From positions 1-64,000 of the forward strand of contig JACCGJ010010586.1 of NCBI GenBank assembly GCA_013407085.1: a stretch of 64,000 nt of DNA, written 5' to 3'. The stretch comes from Atriophallophorus winterbourni (taxonomy: Eukaryota > Platyhelminthes > Trematoda > Plagiorchiida > Microphallidae). The position numbers and the translations under genes were made by a program. The notes under the pieces are model-generated. The model had not been told where the DNA came from, did not search any database, and saw only the letters and a list, made by a program, of their open reading frames with translations. The first letter of the stretch is position 1; every line of letters starts with the position of its first letter. Below are positions 42,157 to 53,436 of the stretch, piece by piece.

Positions 42157-45100
42157 ATGGATCGTTTACTCCGTCCTGAACGCTTCGATACCGATCCCAA
42201 CGCTGCAGATGCTACCGATTCATAGGAACACTGGTTTTTGACCTTTACGAATTTCCTCGATACAGTTGAATCTCTCAAACCAGACAAACTGAACACTCTT
42301 ATCCATTTCCTGTCGCCTGCTGTCTATAAACTCATTTCTCAATGCACTGACTACGATTTAGCTATCAGTACCTTGAATTCTCTTTATGTTCAGCCCAAAA
42401 ACGAGATATTCTCAAGACATATCCTTGCCACTTGTAAACAAAATCGCGACGAAACTCTTGACCAGTTCATGCAGAAATTGCGTAATTTTGCAAAGGATTG
42501 TAACTTTAAAGTCGTTAGTGCTGAACAAAATCAACAAGATGCTATTCGGGACGCTTTCATAAGCGGGCTTTTGTCTAACGCCATTCGTCAGAGGTTGTTG
42601 GAAAACAAGACACTGGATGTACAAACTGCTTTCGACCAGGCAAAGGCCCTCGATTTGGCCCAACGTCAATCTCATTCGTTTATGCAGCTTGCACGTAGTA
42701 ATTACGGTGCTGCTGCAATCGATGCGTTTCACGCCACTACCGATTCAACTCCTTTCAATTCTGAGACAACTCTGGCTACCACACGTTCCAGTTGTTTCTT
42801 TTGCGGTTACGATCGACATCCACGCTCGAAATGCCCCGCTAGGGATGCGGAGTGCAAATCATGTGGTAAGAAAGGTCATTTCCAAAAAGTATGCCGTTCT
42901 ACAAACAAGGCAAAACACACTGCATCGGTAATTCCTTTTCTGACCTCCACGATTATCAACGCTGCTGCGCCGGCCAGTCTTAATAAAGCAATTACCGGAG
43001 TTGTCGTCAACGGTATAGCTTTACAGGCGCTGGTTGACACGGGTAGTTCTGAAAGTTACATCTCCGAAAGTATCGTCTGTCGAAACGGATGGCCTATCAT
43101 GAAATCGAAAAACCAAATTGTGTTGGCTTCTACGTCGATGATAAGCAATACGAAAGGTCATTGTTTTGTATCCCTCGTCCACAAAAGTACTCGTTACAAC
43201 AATGTGAAACTTTCTATCCTTCCTGATCTATGTGCCGATGTGTTGCTTGGACATGATTTTCTTCAGCGCCATTGAGCAGTTGAAATACCATTCGAAGGAA
43301 TCCAAGCCCCATTTTCTTTGTGTAGTTTATCCGTTACTACATTAACTCCTGTTTCACTTTTCCCTCATCTGGACCCATCATGTCGTCCGATATGCACCAA
43401 GTCCAGAAGATACAGTCATAACGACGAGATTTTCATTCGAGCTGAAGTTGCCAAGCTACTGAATGAGGGAATAATCGAATCTTCCCAGTCGCCTTGGCGC
43501 GCTCAGGTGTTGGTCACAACAAATGAACGACAAAAGAAACGTTTGGTCATTGAATATAGCCAAACTATCAACTGATTCACATATCTAGACGCCTACCCCC
43601 TGCCTCGAATCGATGACATGATCCAAAAGATTTCACAGTTTGGTGTTTTTAGCACCTTAGACTTACAGAGCGCATATCACCAAATTCCTGTAAAGGAGAA
43701 TGAGCGCCGGTACACTGCATTTGAAGCACGTGGTAACCTCTACCAATTCCGGCGTATTCCATTTGGCGTAACCAACGGAGTTGCATGCTTCCAGTGGGCC
43801 ATGGATGAGTTACTACGCAAGGAATCTCTGCGAGGAACGTATTTCTACGTCGGTAACATAACCGTCTGTGGAAAAGATAAGCATGATCATGATGTAAACT
43901 TAAGCAAATTTATGCAAGCAGTGGATAAATATGGGCTTACTTTGAATCGCAACAAATGTACCTTTTCCGAAGAGCGCGTTAAACTTCTCGGTTATGAGGT
44001 ATCCACTGGAAATGTGAAACCGGACCCTGAACGCTTTGATGCCTTGCTCAAGCTGCCTCCACCCTGTGATTCCAAAGCACAACAAAGAATAATCGGGATG
44101 TTCTCTTATAATTCCCAATGGTTCTCCCAGTTCTCCGACAAAATCCATCCTTTGGTTCACAATAAAATCTTCCCACTGTCCGGGAAAGCTTTGAACGCTT
44201 ACACATCCCTGAAATCTGAATTAGTGCAAGCATCTCTTTAATCGGTTGATCGTGACGTACCTCTCGTTGTCGAAACACATGCATCTGATGTAGCAATAGC
44301 TGCTACTCTCAACCAAAACGGACGTCCGGTTGCTTTCTTCCCTCGCACACTCTCCCCAAGTGAGCGTAATCATCCCGCTATCGAGAAGGAGGCTTGTGCG
44401 ATCATTGAAGCAATTCAAAAATGGAGACATTATCTCATTGAGTCTAATTTTGAACTAATCACTGATCAACGCTCCGTTTCGTTTATGTTTGATACGAAAA
44501 TCGCCAGTAAAATCAAGAACGACAAAATCCAACGTTGGCGTATAGAACTCTCTCAGTTTTCCTATGACGTGGTGTATCGACCGGGTCCTGATAATACCGT
44601 AGCTGATGCCTTGTCTCGTGGATTTTGTGCCAGTGTACATTCGCTTCCTCAATTAAAGTCCATTCATGACTCACTGTGCCACCCGGGTATCACACGTTTA
44701 TTTCATTTTACCCGATCTAAAAATCTTCCATTCTCTCTTGATGACGTCAAATCTGTCATTCGGCAGTGCCTTGTATGTTCTCAGTTTAGGCCAAAATTTT
44801 TCGGTCCTTACAATGAGCCACTCATTAAAGCAACACATCCTTTTGAACGTCTCAGTATCGATTTTAAAGGGCCTATTCCTTCATCTACTCGCAATCGATA
44901 TTTACTTACAGTAATTGACGAATTTTCTCGATTCCCCTTTGCTTTCCCATGTCCTGACATGACCAGCTCTACTGTCATTTCCCGACTCACCGAACTTTTT
45001 TCCATTTTTGGTATGCCCGGATACGTACACTCAGATCAAGGGTCATCCTTCATGTCCAGTGACATTAAATCTTTTCTTCATTCTCGAGGAGTTGCTACGA

Positions 45101-45708
45101 GTAGGACCACCAGTTATAACCCGCAAGGTAATGGGCAGGTAGAACGTCTGAACGGTACCTTATGGAAAACTGTTTCATTATGCTTGCGAGATAGAGGTTT
45201 GACGACAGAGCAGTGGGAACTTGTTCTTCCCGAAGCATTACACGCCATGCGGTCTCTCTTGTGCACTGCTACAAATGAGACGCCTCACGAGCGCATGTTC
45301 AAGCATAATCGCAAGTCTCCCGTCGGTACGAGTCTTCCTAATTGGTTGTTGATGCCAGGACCAGTCCTTTATCGCAGAAATGTTCGTTCCTCCAAGTATG
45401 ACCCCCTGGTGGAAGAGGTGGAGCTTCTGGAGAGTAATCCTCAGTATGCCCATATCCGCTTGCCAGATGGTCGCGAGGAGACTGTGTCTCTCCGTCAACT
45501 GGCTCCAATGAATCAGTCGCCAAACCCATTGAACACTGACCCACCTGACCCAACAGAAACGCCTCCAGATACCCTTTGTACACCTGACATACAGTCTGCC
45601 ACTTCAGACATTTCTGGACCAACCACTACATTTCAACCAAATGTAGAACACCTTGTTTCACAACAACAAAGGGCTAGACCCTACAATCTTCGATCCCGTG
45701 AGGTCTAA
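42157..45708 (+). pseudogene. gag-pol polyprotein of the Mag-like Ty3 element, four in-frame stops
   Basis: One frame runs from the ATG at 42157 to the stop at 45706-45708, broken only by TAG 42223, TGA 43273, TGA 43573 and TAA 44239. Order: Gag, two CCHC fingers (CFFCGYDRHPRSKC and CKSCGKKGHFQKVC), protease (ALVDTGSSESYIS, VLLGHDFLQ), reverse transcriptase (STLDLQSAYHQIPV, RIPFGVTNGVACFQ, then YVGN in place of the catalytic YxDN/YxDD), RNase H (LITDQRSVSFMF, PDNTVADALSR), integrase zinc region (CHPGITRLFHF, CLVC), and core residues in SIDFKGP, HSDQGSSF and NGQVERLNG. Inactive by stops and the D-to-G change. Confidence 0.88.
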
Positions 45709-45751
45709 AACTGTAACCGTTATATCACTCGGTCTTCCCGGTCGGGGTGAA

Positions 45752-45933
45752 TGTCGTGTTGTTTTGACATTCCTTTTATTGTGTACACACGCTTATTTTA
45801 CCGTATTACGCATCTAACCTTTTTCTTTTTGTTGTAGCTCATACTCGTGTTCTTTAGTTGATTAAAGCCTTTCAATCAGGCGTTATCTTCTCTACGTTCG
45901 TTGTTTCTTAACTATATCTGACCTCGACCCACA
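45752..45933 (+). repeat. 3' LTR of the Mag-like Ty3 element
   Basis: Matches 41957-42138, with the last 30 bp more diverged. Confidence 0.75.
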
Positions 45934-46429
45934 TATAGCGGCCAAAGTGAAGTTGGAAGCAATCCTCGTACCACTCATATTCGCAACCTAACGCGCTTGC
46001 TTGGTCACGCTCCGTCGCAACGCGTATCCGGTCTTTTTCCTTCGCTCATCTAATTGTCTATGCTTTTCGTCCCTTATGATTTTGCACATTCATCGTACGG
46101 CAGTTGTTCCGATCGACCTTTTTCGCCCTCTCTACCCTCTCCAACTCTCCCTTTGCAATCGGTTTGTACAGCCGTCGCTCCCTAGCCACCCCAAGTCACA
46201 CTAGTGTCGAGAACTACGCGAGACGCACACCTTCCCCATATTATTAAAGCGAATTTATAAATTCGGGCCGCGAGCTCCACACGTTATTTTTAAGTAAGGA
46301 GGCGAGACAGTCGTAGCAGATTCGTGAGCTGTTCTCAATGGGCTCTTGCGACCGGGATGAGAGAGTACTGCTTCCTGGGTGTTGAATCCACTAATAAACC
46401 CAGTCCATAAAAGGACTACGGAATGAATG
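45934..46429. other. No recognised feature
   Basis: A plus-strand open stretch at 46001-46204 has no domain. GC content is slightly raised. Possibly an unclassified retroelement remnant. Confidence 0.3.
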
Positions 46430-46805
46430 TGCAAATATCGTTGAATTTCGCCTATTCCGGTTCTTGTCAGCTAAAGACATTGGTGGCTATCCTACTTCGC
46501 CAGACTTACCCTGATTCAAAATGGCATTTTCGCGACGAGCAAGCTTCTGTCGAACTAAGGGGCGAGGATGTGTAGACCAGATCTTCGTTCTGCTTCAGTT
46601 GCCTAGACCACCTTCACCGTATCAACAACCAACATTGTGGTTGTTATGGACATTAGAGCCGGGTTTGGGTTTTCGACTCGGTTGACCGATCCGCCCTATC
46701 GAAATCTCTTCTTTGAATGGAATCCCATAGATGTACGTCGCTATCGTAATGGACTTATACGCTCACTCGATAGGGAGGGTAAGGGCGTACGATAACCTTT
46801 CAATG
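46430..46805 (+). pseudogene. RTE-like reverse transcriptase fragment ending at assembly gap
   Basis: Across frames it reads INNQHCGCYGH-type debris and TTNIVVVMDIRAGF (first catalytic D region), FDSVDRSALSKSLL, then LYAHSIGRVRAYDNLS. These match the block around the first palm motif of RTE-like elements. The copy is heavily shifted and runs into undetermined bases. Confidence 0.6.
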
Positions 46806-46825
46806 NNNNNNNNNNNNNNNNNNNN
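46806..46825. other. Assembly gap (20 N)
   Basis: Twenty undetermined bases. The true gap length is unknown, so nearby coordinates and any frame across it are unreliable. Confidence 1.
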
Positions 46826-47084
46826 AATTTGAATGGTACGCGCGGGCGGAAGAACGCTCTGGAGGCATTCGAAGCAGGCAAAATATTCGAAGTGGCTAAA
46901 TTTGGAAACCTCGATGAAGAAGCTGCACTTCTGTCAGGGCTACCCAAAGAACCACAAAACGGAAAACAGTCATTAAAACGTTTGCATGCAGTGTGAGACC
47001 ATTGAAAGCATTTCGAGCACAGAGCAGATAGCGTGGGAGCACGGGACCTGTCATTTTTACCTGTATTTTCATAATTGCTTGTGG

Positions 47085-47200
47085 GCGTGATACTACCTGA
47101 TTGCCCAGGCCGAAGTAGGGGGTTGACATAGGGGGCCCCACCCGGAGCCTTTGGCTAAAAAGCCTGAACCACAAGGCGATGGTTTGAGACTGAGTTTGTC
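47085..47200 (+). repeat. Dispersed repeat shared with 31020-31110
   Basis: GTGATACTACCTGATTGCCC, CCACCCGGAGCCTTTGG and ACCACAAGGCGATGG parallel the blocks at 31027, 31080 and 31100. Confidence 0.55.
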
Positions 47201-47639
47201 TGACCTCTATCCATCGCCCTTCCTAGTATGAGCAGCTCTGCTGGCACCAAAAGACACCACTCAGTATAGCTCAATGAGTCATGAAGGTACACAAACCATC
47301 GCACCACGTTGAGGTTGTCTCAGCGCGATGGCGAAGCATAGTATTTAACAAATGGTTAACGAGAAGAAAAACGATGTACACGCTCTTCGGAAGCATTCCA
47401 GCTAAAAACTGACGGGAATATATTCGAATCCGGCATGAGTTACTTAGCTGTCGCGGTGGACCCGAACGGAGCACTTTGCGCAGAATATAACTTGCTCGTC
47501 GTCAAATGAACTAGATTTTTGGTAAGTCAGAGTTGTGGGTCGACATATGCGTTATCTTGTTTTTCAGGACACACGGATTATTTTGCGAAGAATTTAATTT
47601 GTCCCCAATTGCTACTTCCCCCAGGCTCGGGTAGCCACT

Positions 47640-48010
47640 TGTGCAGGCCAGAAGTTGTCAGAGGCTATTTGAGAGGCGTGTCATATGGCAGCATTTTATA
47701 AACAGTGGGAGCTTATCTACACTGCCACCCCCGGCTATGACAACATTTGGAACCAACAATAGAACGGGCGAGGGCGAGTGACTGGCGCCTAAAAACCAGT
47801 TTGCTTTGGGCAGATGGAGCTCGTTAGCCTGGAAGGGCATTTCATCTAAGGGAAGGAAAACCCTGATTTTAAACCTCCGCTGCCTTGCGGGATACCCGAT
47901 CGCGGGAAGGCTTCGGGAGAAACCCTGAGGAAAGATCGGGAGCATCCTCGTAGACGGTTAGCTGGTGCACACCACCTCTTTCTGGTAACTCTGCTGCCTT
48001 GCCATTGCTG
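47640..48010 (-). repeat. Inverted copy of the 15055-15560 repeat
   Basis: The minus strand carries, in the same order, GGTATCCCGCAAGGCAGCGG, TTTAAAATCAGGGTTTTCCT, AAGGAAAACCCTGA-type complements and the TTTTATAAACAGTGGGAGC block (47692). The block order near 47660-47760 is rearranged relative to 15 kb, where this block follows directly. Confidence 0.6.
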
Positions 48011-48160
48011 CCTTGCGAGCAACCTGAAAGCATTTTACTTTATGCGTAGTCAAAAACTATGAAGCACTCTGTCTGGAAAAATGCCTCATCTTTCATATGG
48101 ACCTTCCGTATTTTTTTCTCATATCTTTTTTATGTACTATTATCCCGCATATTATTGTGT

Positions 48161-48300
48161 GATGCATTAAATCACAAGCCCCATTCAGGCAAAGTGCATC
48201 ATTCATATCTTACTAAGACACAATCGTAGAACGCACGTGGGGTGTGATACTGTCAAACATAGAAAGAAATAATGATGAAAATTGGTAGTAAAATTCAGGC
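48161..48300 (+). repeat. SINE-like repeat, diverged partial copy
   Basis: GATGCATTAAATCACAAGCC, CAGGCAAAGTGCAT and GTGATACTGTCAAACATAGA follow the family order, with an insertion of about 25 bp in the middle. Confidence 0.6.
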
Positions 48301-48534
48301 TTGTAGATAAATGTAGATAAATACCGGTGTTGGATCTAAAGCAATGTAAAGGCTTGAATTTATAACCAAGTTTTTACTAAGCGCACGTAGCCCGTATTTG
48401 CAGCTCTGCTCTCAACTTAAACCATTTGCTTTCTACGTTTCACCTTGTGCAATTACTCGAATTTTCGATTTTGTATAAAATCCCGTGGTTGAATTTTTAA
48501 GCAAGGCGCTTAAGTATCGGTATCACAGGGCGAT

Positions 48535-48960
48535 AGTCAACCAAGTCAAAACGAGTGCCCAGATTCTTTCGGAGGTGTGCTTGAAAACACCAGCCACTAC
48601 AAGGATTGATTCGTAAATAACACAGGCGTGTAACTGTGAACCACAATATACTATTGAGTATAGACATAATACAAAAGGATTTCTTAAGTTATCGTTCAAA
48701 ACTGGAATTAGATTCCAAGAAAAATGTGAAAATTGAATTATCTCCTGTACTTCACGTAAGAAAGCAGAACCCATACTTGCCAGGATAAGCGAGAATATAT
48801 ACACGACGACCATTTTTAAAATAGGCGCTTCTTGATTCAGTTCAGTTTACACAGGACAGTATGTGTCTTACGAGCCAATCGGGTGTCCAGATTTCTTCCG
48901 GCGGTATGCTGCTGAAGAGCGTCCACCACTTCAAACAATATCTTCACAAATATCTTCTGG
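48535..48960. repeat. Two diverged copies of a roughly 85-bp unit
   Basis: GAGTGCCCAGATTCTTTCGG (48552) and GGGTGTCCAGATTTCTTCCG (48880) head two related segments of about 85 bp, spaced about 330 bp. On the minus strand they read similar peptides (IYESILVVAGVFKHTSERI and IFVKILFEVVDALQQHTAGR), so they may be decayed coding sequence of an unrecognised element. Confidence 0.45.
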
Positions 48961-49022
48961 TATGAGAGTAATCTGGAATGCAACCAAAAAACTCCCTTCA
49001 CCAATGGGTGAGGAGAAGCATT

Positions 49023-49026
49023 AGTG
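49023..49026. repeat. Target-site duplication, left (AGTG)
   Basis: Matches AGTG at 53842-53845, directly outside the two LTRs. Confidence 0.6.
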
Positions 49027-49412
49027 TGTAGTGAACTGCTTCCACTTTGTAACTTCGTATTTTGTACATACAATTTTTGGCGTTGTACAGTTATTCGTTT
49101 TTTGGCCATGTATACTTCATCTGTATCAATGCTTGTACAATATACTTTTTGGCGCTTAATACAATTTCGAACTCGGACTCTGTCTTCTTCCGTGGTTGCG
49201 AAGTCTGTGTGCGTTGTTCCGTGCCTCTCCAACAATTAGGCGCATTCTGCACCTTGGATTCCATCTCTTGGATTTTCCTGTGTGGATTACCTCGCTATCG
49301 TTGGACTTCATGGATCTTTATTTGGACATTTGCTCTCTTGGTCTTTTAGTGAGAACTTTCCATTTTTGCCTTTTTGTGTGTGGTGCTAGACTTATATTTT
49401 TGGTCCACTACA
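49027..49412 (+). repeat. 5' LTR of the CsRn1-like element
   Basis: Starts TGTAGTGAACTGCTTCCACT and ends TTTTTGGTCCACTACA. Followed by the primer-binding-site candidate at 49415-49430. Confidence 0.88.
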
Positions 49413-49507
49413 TAATTGGTGAACCCGTCTACTCCTACTCATTTACGCTAAATTCGTATTTGTCAATTTTTGGCTTATTTTTTTGAATACTCACTTAACA
49501 CCCCACC

Positions 49508-50092
49508 ATGAGCGATTTTTCCATAAGTAAAGTTTCTACAATCCTACAATCACAATATATTTCATGCACATTACCGGCTTTAGACGTTTCTAATCACCCT
49601 CTTTGGTTCTGCCAAATTGAAGCTAGTTTTCGTATATATGGCATCACCGATGAATCTATTATTTGTTCTCATGTGGTGACCCTGCTCCCTCTCGACGTAG
49701 CTGAACAAGTCAGTGATCTTATTTATGCTATGCCTGAAGTCGAGCCTTACGAAAAGCTCAAATCAGCACTAATAGACCGAATTTGGTTTTCTGAGCAAGA
49801 GAAGCTCGACGTCCTTCTTTCCAAAATGGCTCTTAGTGATAAAAAGCCATCTCAGCTTCTTCGCCAGATGAGAGAGCTACTTGGAGACAAAAGGATTGGG
49901 GAGAGCATTTTAACACAGTTGTGGTTTAAAAACCTCCCAGCTGACATTCGCCAAGTGCTTGCTGGTTTGATTACTTACGTATCATTAGACGAACTAGCAC
50001 AAGCGGCTGACAAAATGCTCAAAGCAAAAGAAGCCGAACAAATTACGGTTGATTCCGCACCCATCAATTCGCCCGTCAATGTTCGGAATTAA
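49508..50092 (+). CDS. Gag N-terminal part of the CsRn1-like element
   Basis: An intact 194-residue frame encodes the capsid-like part of Gag: ALDVSNHPLWFCQIEASFRI, LPLDVAEQVSDLIYAMPEVE, MRELLGDKRIGESILTQLWF. It stops at 50090. The zinc-finger part follows in another frame at 50203-50259 (CWYHERYGDKASKCISPC), so the original Gag has been cut by a stop and frameshift. The gag initiator ATG at 49508 follows ACCCCACC. Confidence 0.8.
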   Translation: MSDFSISKVSTILQSQYISCTLPALDVSNHPLWFCQIEASFRIYGITDESIICSHVVTLLPLDVAEQVSDLIYAMPEVEPYEKLKSALIDRIWFSEQEKLDVLLSKMALSDKKPSQLLRQMRELLGDKRIGESILTQLWFKNLPADIRQVLAGLITYVSLDELAQAADKMLKAKEAEQITVDSAPINSPVNVRN

Positions 50093-53000
50093 ATGAACGA
50101 GTCGCTGAACTTACTCTTGTGGCGAACTCTCTTTTGTCAAAATCTCCCAACCCATCTCGCTCAAAATCTAAATCTTGATCATCGAAAACCCCAGAGCGCG
50201 TATGTTGGTACCACGAGAGATATGGGGATAAAGCCTCAAAATGCATCTCCCCTTGTTTAAAAACCGTCAAAATCACGGGCCAGCCATTAACGGCAACGAC
50301 TGTTGCCAAACCACCAAACCCGTGTCGCCTATTCTATGTTACAGACAAAGCGAGTGGCCTGCGTTTTTAGTCGATACTGACGCTGAAATTAGCGTCATAC
50401 CTCCAGCATCCAGCACCTCTAAACCGTCGTCCTACACTTTTCAGGCGGCAAATGGCACTCGTATTAACACTAACGGCCAACGTCTGCTAACCCTCAATCT
50501 ATGACTAAGACGCATTCCCCCCTGGGTGTTTTTATCGCTGAGGTTAATTGCCCAATATTCGGTATCGACTTTTTGTCTCACTTCGGTCTAACTGTCGAAG
50601 TAAAACAGTGGAGATTAGTAGATACGACAACCTCTTTACAGGTGTCAGGTATCACTATTAAAGCCATTCCCTCTGGCATCAAAGCTGTCACTTCAGAAGC
50701 TTCGACTTTTTGTGCTATACTGCATGAATTCCCATCCGTCATGCAGTCCCCGCGACCGACAGACAAAGTGACTCACTCCGTAAAACATCACATTGTCACT
50801 AGCGGACCACCAGCCTCCTTTAGACCTAGGCGACTTCACCTGTCGAAACTCAAGATCGTAAGAGCCGAATTTGAGCACATGCTAAAGCTTGGGATCATCC
50901 GTCCCTCTTCCAGCTCCTGGTCGTCACCACTTCATATGGTTCCCAAGAAGACCTCAGATGACTGGAGGCCATGTGGTTCTTAACAATCGAACGGTCCCAG
51001 ACAGATATCCGGTGCCACACATTCACGATTTTTCTTTGAATCTTTGTGTCACAATGATTCCCACTAAGCTTGATCTCGTCCGTGCTTATTATCACATCTT
51101 GGTAGCCGAGGAAGACATACCCAAAACGGCGGTCACAACTCCTTTCGGCTTATACGAATTCACTCGGATGCCCTTTGGCCTGAAAAACGCTGTACAAATC
51201 TTCCAGCGTAACATCGACGAAGTCTTGCGAAGCTTGCCGTTTGCCTACGCATACATCGACGACGTCTTGGTTGCCAGCAACTCTCCAGAGGAGCGTGTCG
51301 AGCACATCCGTCTCGTTTTAGAGTGTTTCGTTAACTACGGGATAAATATCAACCCAAGTAAATGCATTTTCGGCATACATTCACTGAACTTCCTCGGTCA
51401 TCGCCTTACTCGATCTGCTATCACACCTCTTCCTGAGAAATGCCAGGCGATTTCCGACTTTCCTGCCCCAACAACGGTAACCCAGTTGCGCCGCTTTATC
51501 GGCATGATCAATTTTTACCGTCGCTTTATTCCAAACTGCGCAAAGATCATTGCACCGCTGACCGATTTGCTCGACTCCAAAGCAAAATCACTACAGCTTT
51601 CGTCATAGGCACTTGATGCTTTTGCCGCATCCAACAAAGCTCTTTGCAGTGCCACAGAACTCTCATTCATTGATCCGGAACTGACCTTTCTTTTGTCATC
51701 GACGACCGATGCCTCCAATTCGGCTGTGGGAGCTGTTTTACAACAACACCACAAGAACACAGTCCGTCCACTGGCATTTGTCTTGCAGAAGCTTACGCCG
51801 GGACAAACTCGCTATAGCACATTTGGCCGTGAATTACTTGCGATATATTTGGCCATACGGCATTTCCGTCATTTACTGGAAGGTCGTGACTTCATTATCT
51901 TTACGGATCACAAACCATTGACTTTTGCTCTGCAGTCTAAACTTGATTGTCATTCGCCACGCGAGATTCGGCACTTAGATTACATCTCACGGTTCTCTAC
52001 CGATATTCGTTACATCAAAGGTGATGCGAACTTGGTTGCCGATGCTTTATCAAGACCTGACATTTCTGTTTTTTCTACAGGCACACCATTTGATCTTTCC
52101 CTTTTGACTAACAATCAAGCCGAGATTGATAAAACCGAACTCGCGAAGTATCGATCCTTGTATTTGCAGCAAATTCCTTTACCAAACACCGATGCCTCGT
52201 TGACGTGCGATATCTCGACAGGGAAACCTATGCCTCTTGTCTCTCTTTCTCTGCGACATGCCATTTTCGATCATTTTCATTCGATGCCTCATCCCGGAAA
52301 GCGTGCCACATTGAGGCTAATCGCAGATCATTTCGTTTGACCGTTCATGAATAAGGATATACGAAATTGGGTCCAGCATTGCATTCCTTGTCAAAAGAAC
52401 AAGATATCTCGACATACCTTCACACCTTACGTTTCCTTAAGGCATCTCAACTGTCGATTCTCTCATGTGCATCTTGATCTCGTCGGTCCTATGCCATCAT
52501 TGAACGGATACTCATTCATACTAACGGCGATTAATCGCTTTACTCGATGGCCGATTGCTGTTCCGAACAAAGACACATGTTCAGAGACTGTAGCACGCGC
52601 CTTCGTCGAACATTGGATTGCCAATTTCGGCACACCATCTGTCATCACGACCGACCGTGGCGCTCAGTTTCAATCGACTTTGTTCTGAGATTTGACGCGA
52701 CTCCTTGGCTGTCCACACATACGAACCACCGCCTACCACCCTAACTCGAACGGATTGGTTGATCGCTTCCATCGGCAGCTTAAAGCCTATTTAGCTTGCC
52801 AGCCTGATCCTAATAAATGGACTGAGAATTTTCCACTTGTTCCGCTATCAAAGAAGACATGCAGTGCTCAGCCGCGGAGTTAGTTTTTGGTACCACCCTG
52901 TGTCTTCCCGGTGAGCTCGTTGTGCCATGTCAGTCATTACCTCCGGCGTCAGATTACATTTCTCGCTTGCACGTTCATGTCCAAGTTGGACTTTACGCCT

Positions 53001-53344
53001 CCTCGTCAGCGCATTATCCACTAACACAAATCACCTCATCTTGATACATGTGATTTTGTTTTTGTGCGACGTGACTCTGTTTGTAAACATCTTCAGCCAT
53101 CCTATCATGGACCTCACTGAGTTATCGAGCGTAAACACAAGTTCTTCGTTTTGGATATGAATGGTCGACATGACACAGTTTCTATTGACCGCTTAAAACC
53201 CGCTTTTGTCGAGCTTAAGCTGCAATCTCCACCAAGAGTCACTACACCTCACGCACAACCGCCTGATAATCCTCATGTGCCAACCTCCAAATCCCCGGTC
53301 CCTTCCACCCCCGTTCAAACCAGAACCGGTAGACATGTGCACTA
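50093..53344 (+). pseudogene. gag finger and pol of the CsRn1-like element, broken
   Basis: Order: CHCC finger (50203); protease with FLVDTDAEISVIPP, where DTG has become DTD; reverse transcriptase in two frames with [41 protein letters not shown] and intact [10 protein letters not shown] (51252); RNase H (TTDASNSAVGAVLQQH, FTDHKPLTFAL, VADALSRPD); integrase zinc region (HPGKRATLRLIADHF, CIPCQKN), core HLDLVGPMPS, TTDRGAQF and NSNGLVDRFHRQ, where the catalytic E is D; C-terminal GRHDTVSIDRLKPAF. Stops lie at 50981, 51606, 52338 and 52686, with frameshifts near 50500, 50960, 52845 and 53050. Non-functional. Confidence 0.86.
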
Positions 53345-53436
53345 GCCCAAACGCCTTGCTGACTACGTGACCTTATAAACGTTTCGAGCGTGTTACCCAT
53401 TATTCAAGCCTAACTAACGCTCTGGTGGGGGAGTAT

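Larger units (their letters stand above)
41957..45933 (+). mobile_element. Ty3/gypsy LTR retrotransposon, Mag-like, both LTRs present
   Basis: Two LTRs of about 180 bp (41957-42138 and 45752-45933) start TGTCGTGTTGTTTTGACATT and flank a single-frame gag-pol. A purine-rich GGTCGGGGTGAA precedes the 3' LTR. The first 150 bp of the LTRs differ at only about four positions, so insertion is fairly recent. No target-site duplication was found. The 5' LTR abuts the Tigger B terminus. Confidence 0.85.

Noticed and set aside
46741..46947. Minus-strand frame spanning the assembly gap
   Set aside because: Contains undetermined bases, so the frame across the gap is meaningless.
48300..48350. ACCGGT-type palindrome near 48320 as a third hammerhead
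   Set aside because: No CUGANGA or GAAA box around it on either strand.
49062..49486. Overlapping 95-96-codon frames in the CsRn1-like 5' LTR
   Set aside because: They read LTR sequence in several frames, are rich in Phe/Leu/Cys from base composition, and do not match gag or any envelope-type protein.
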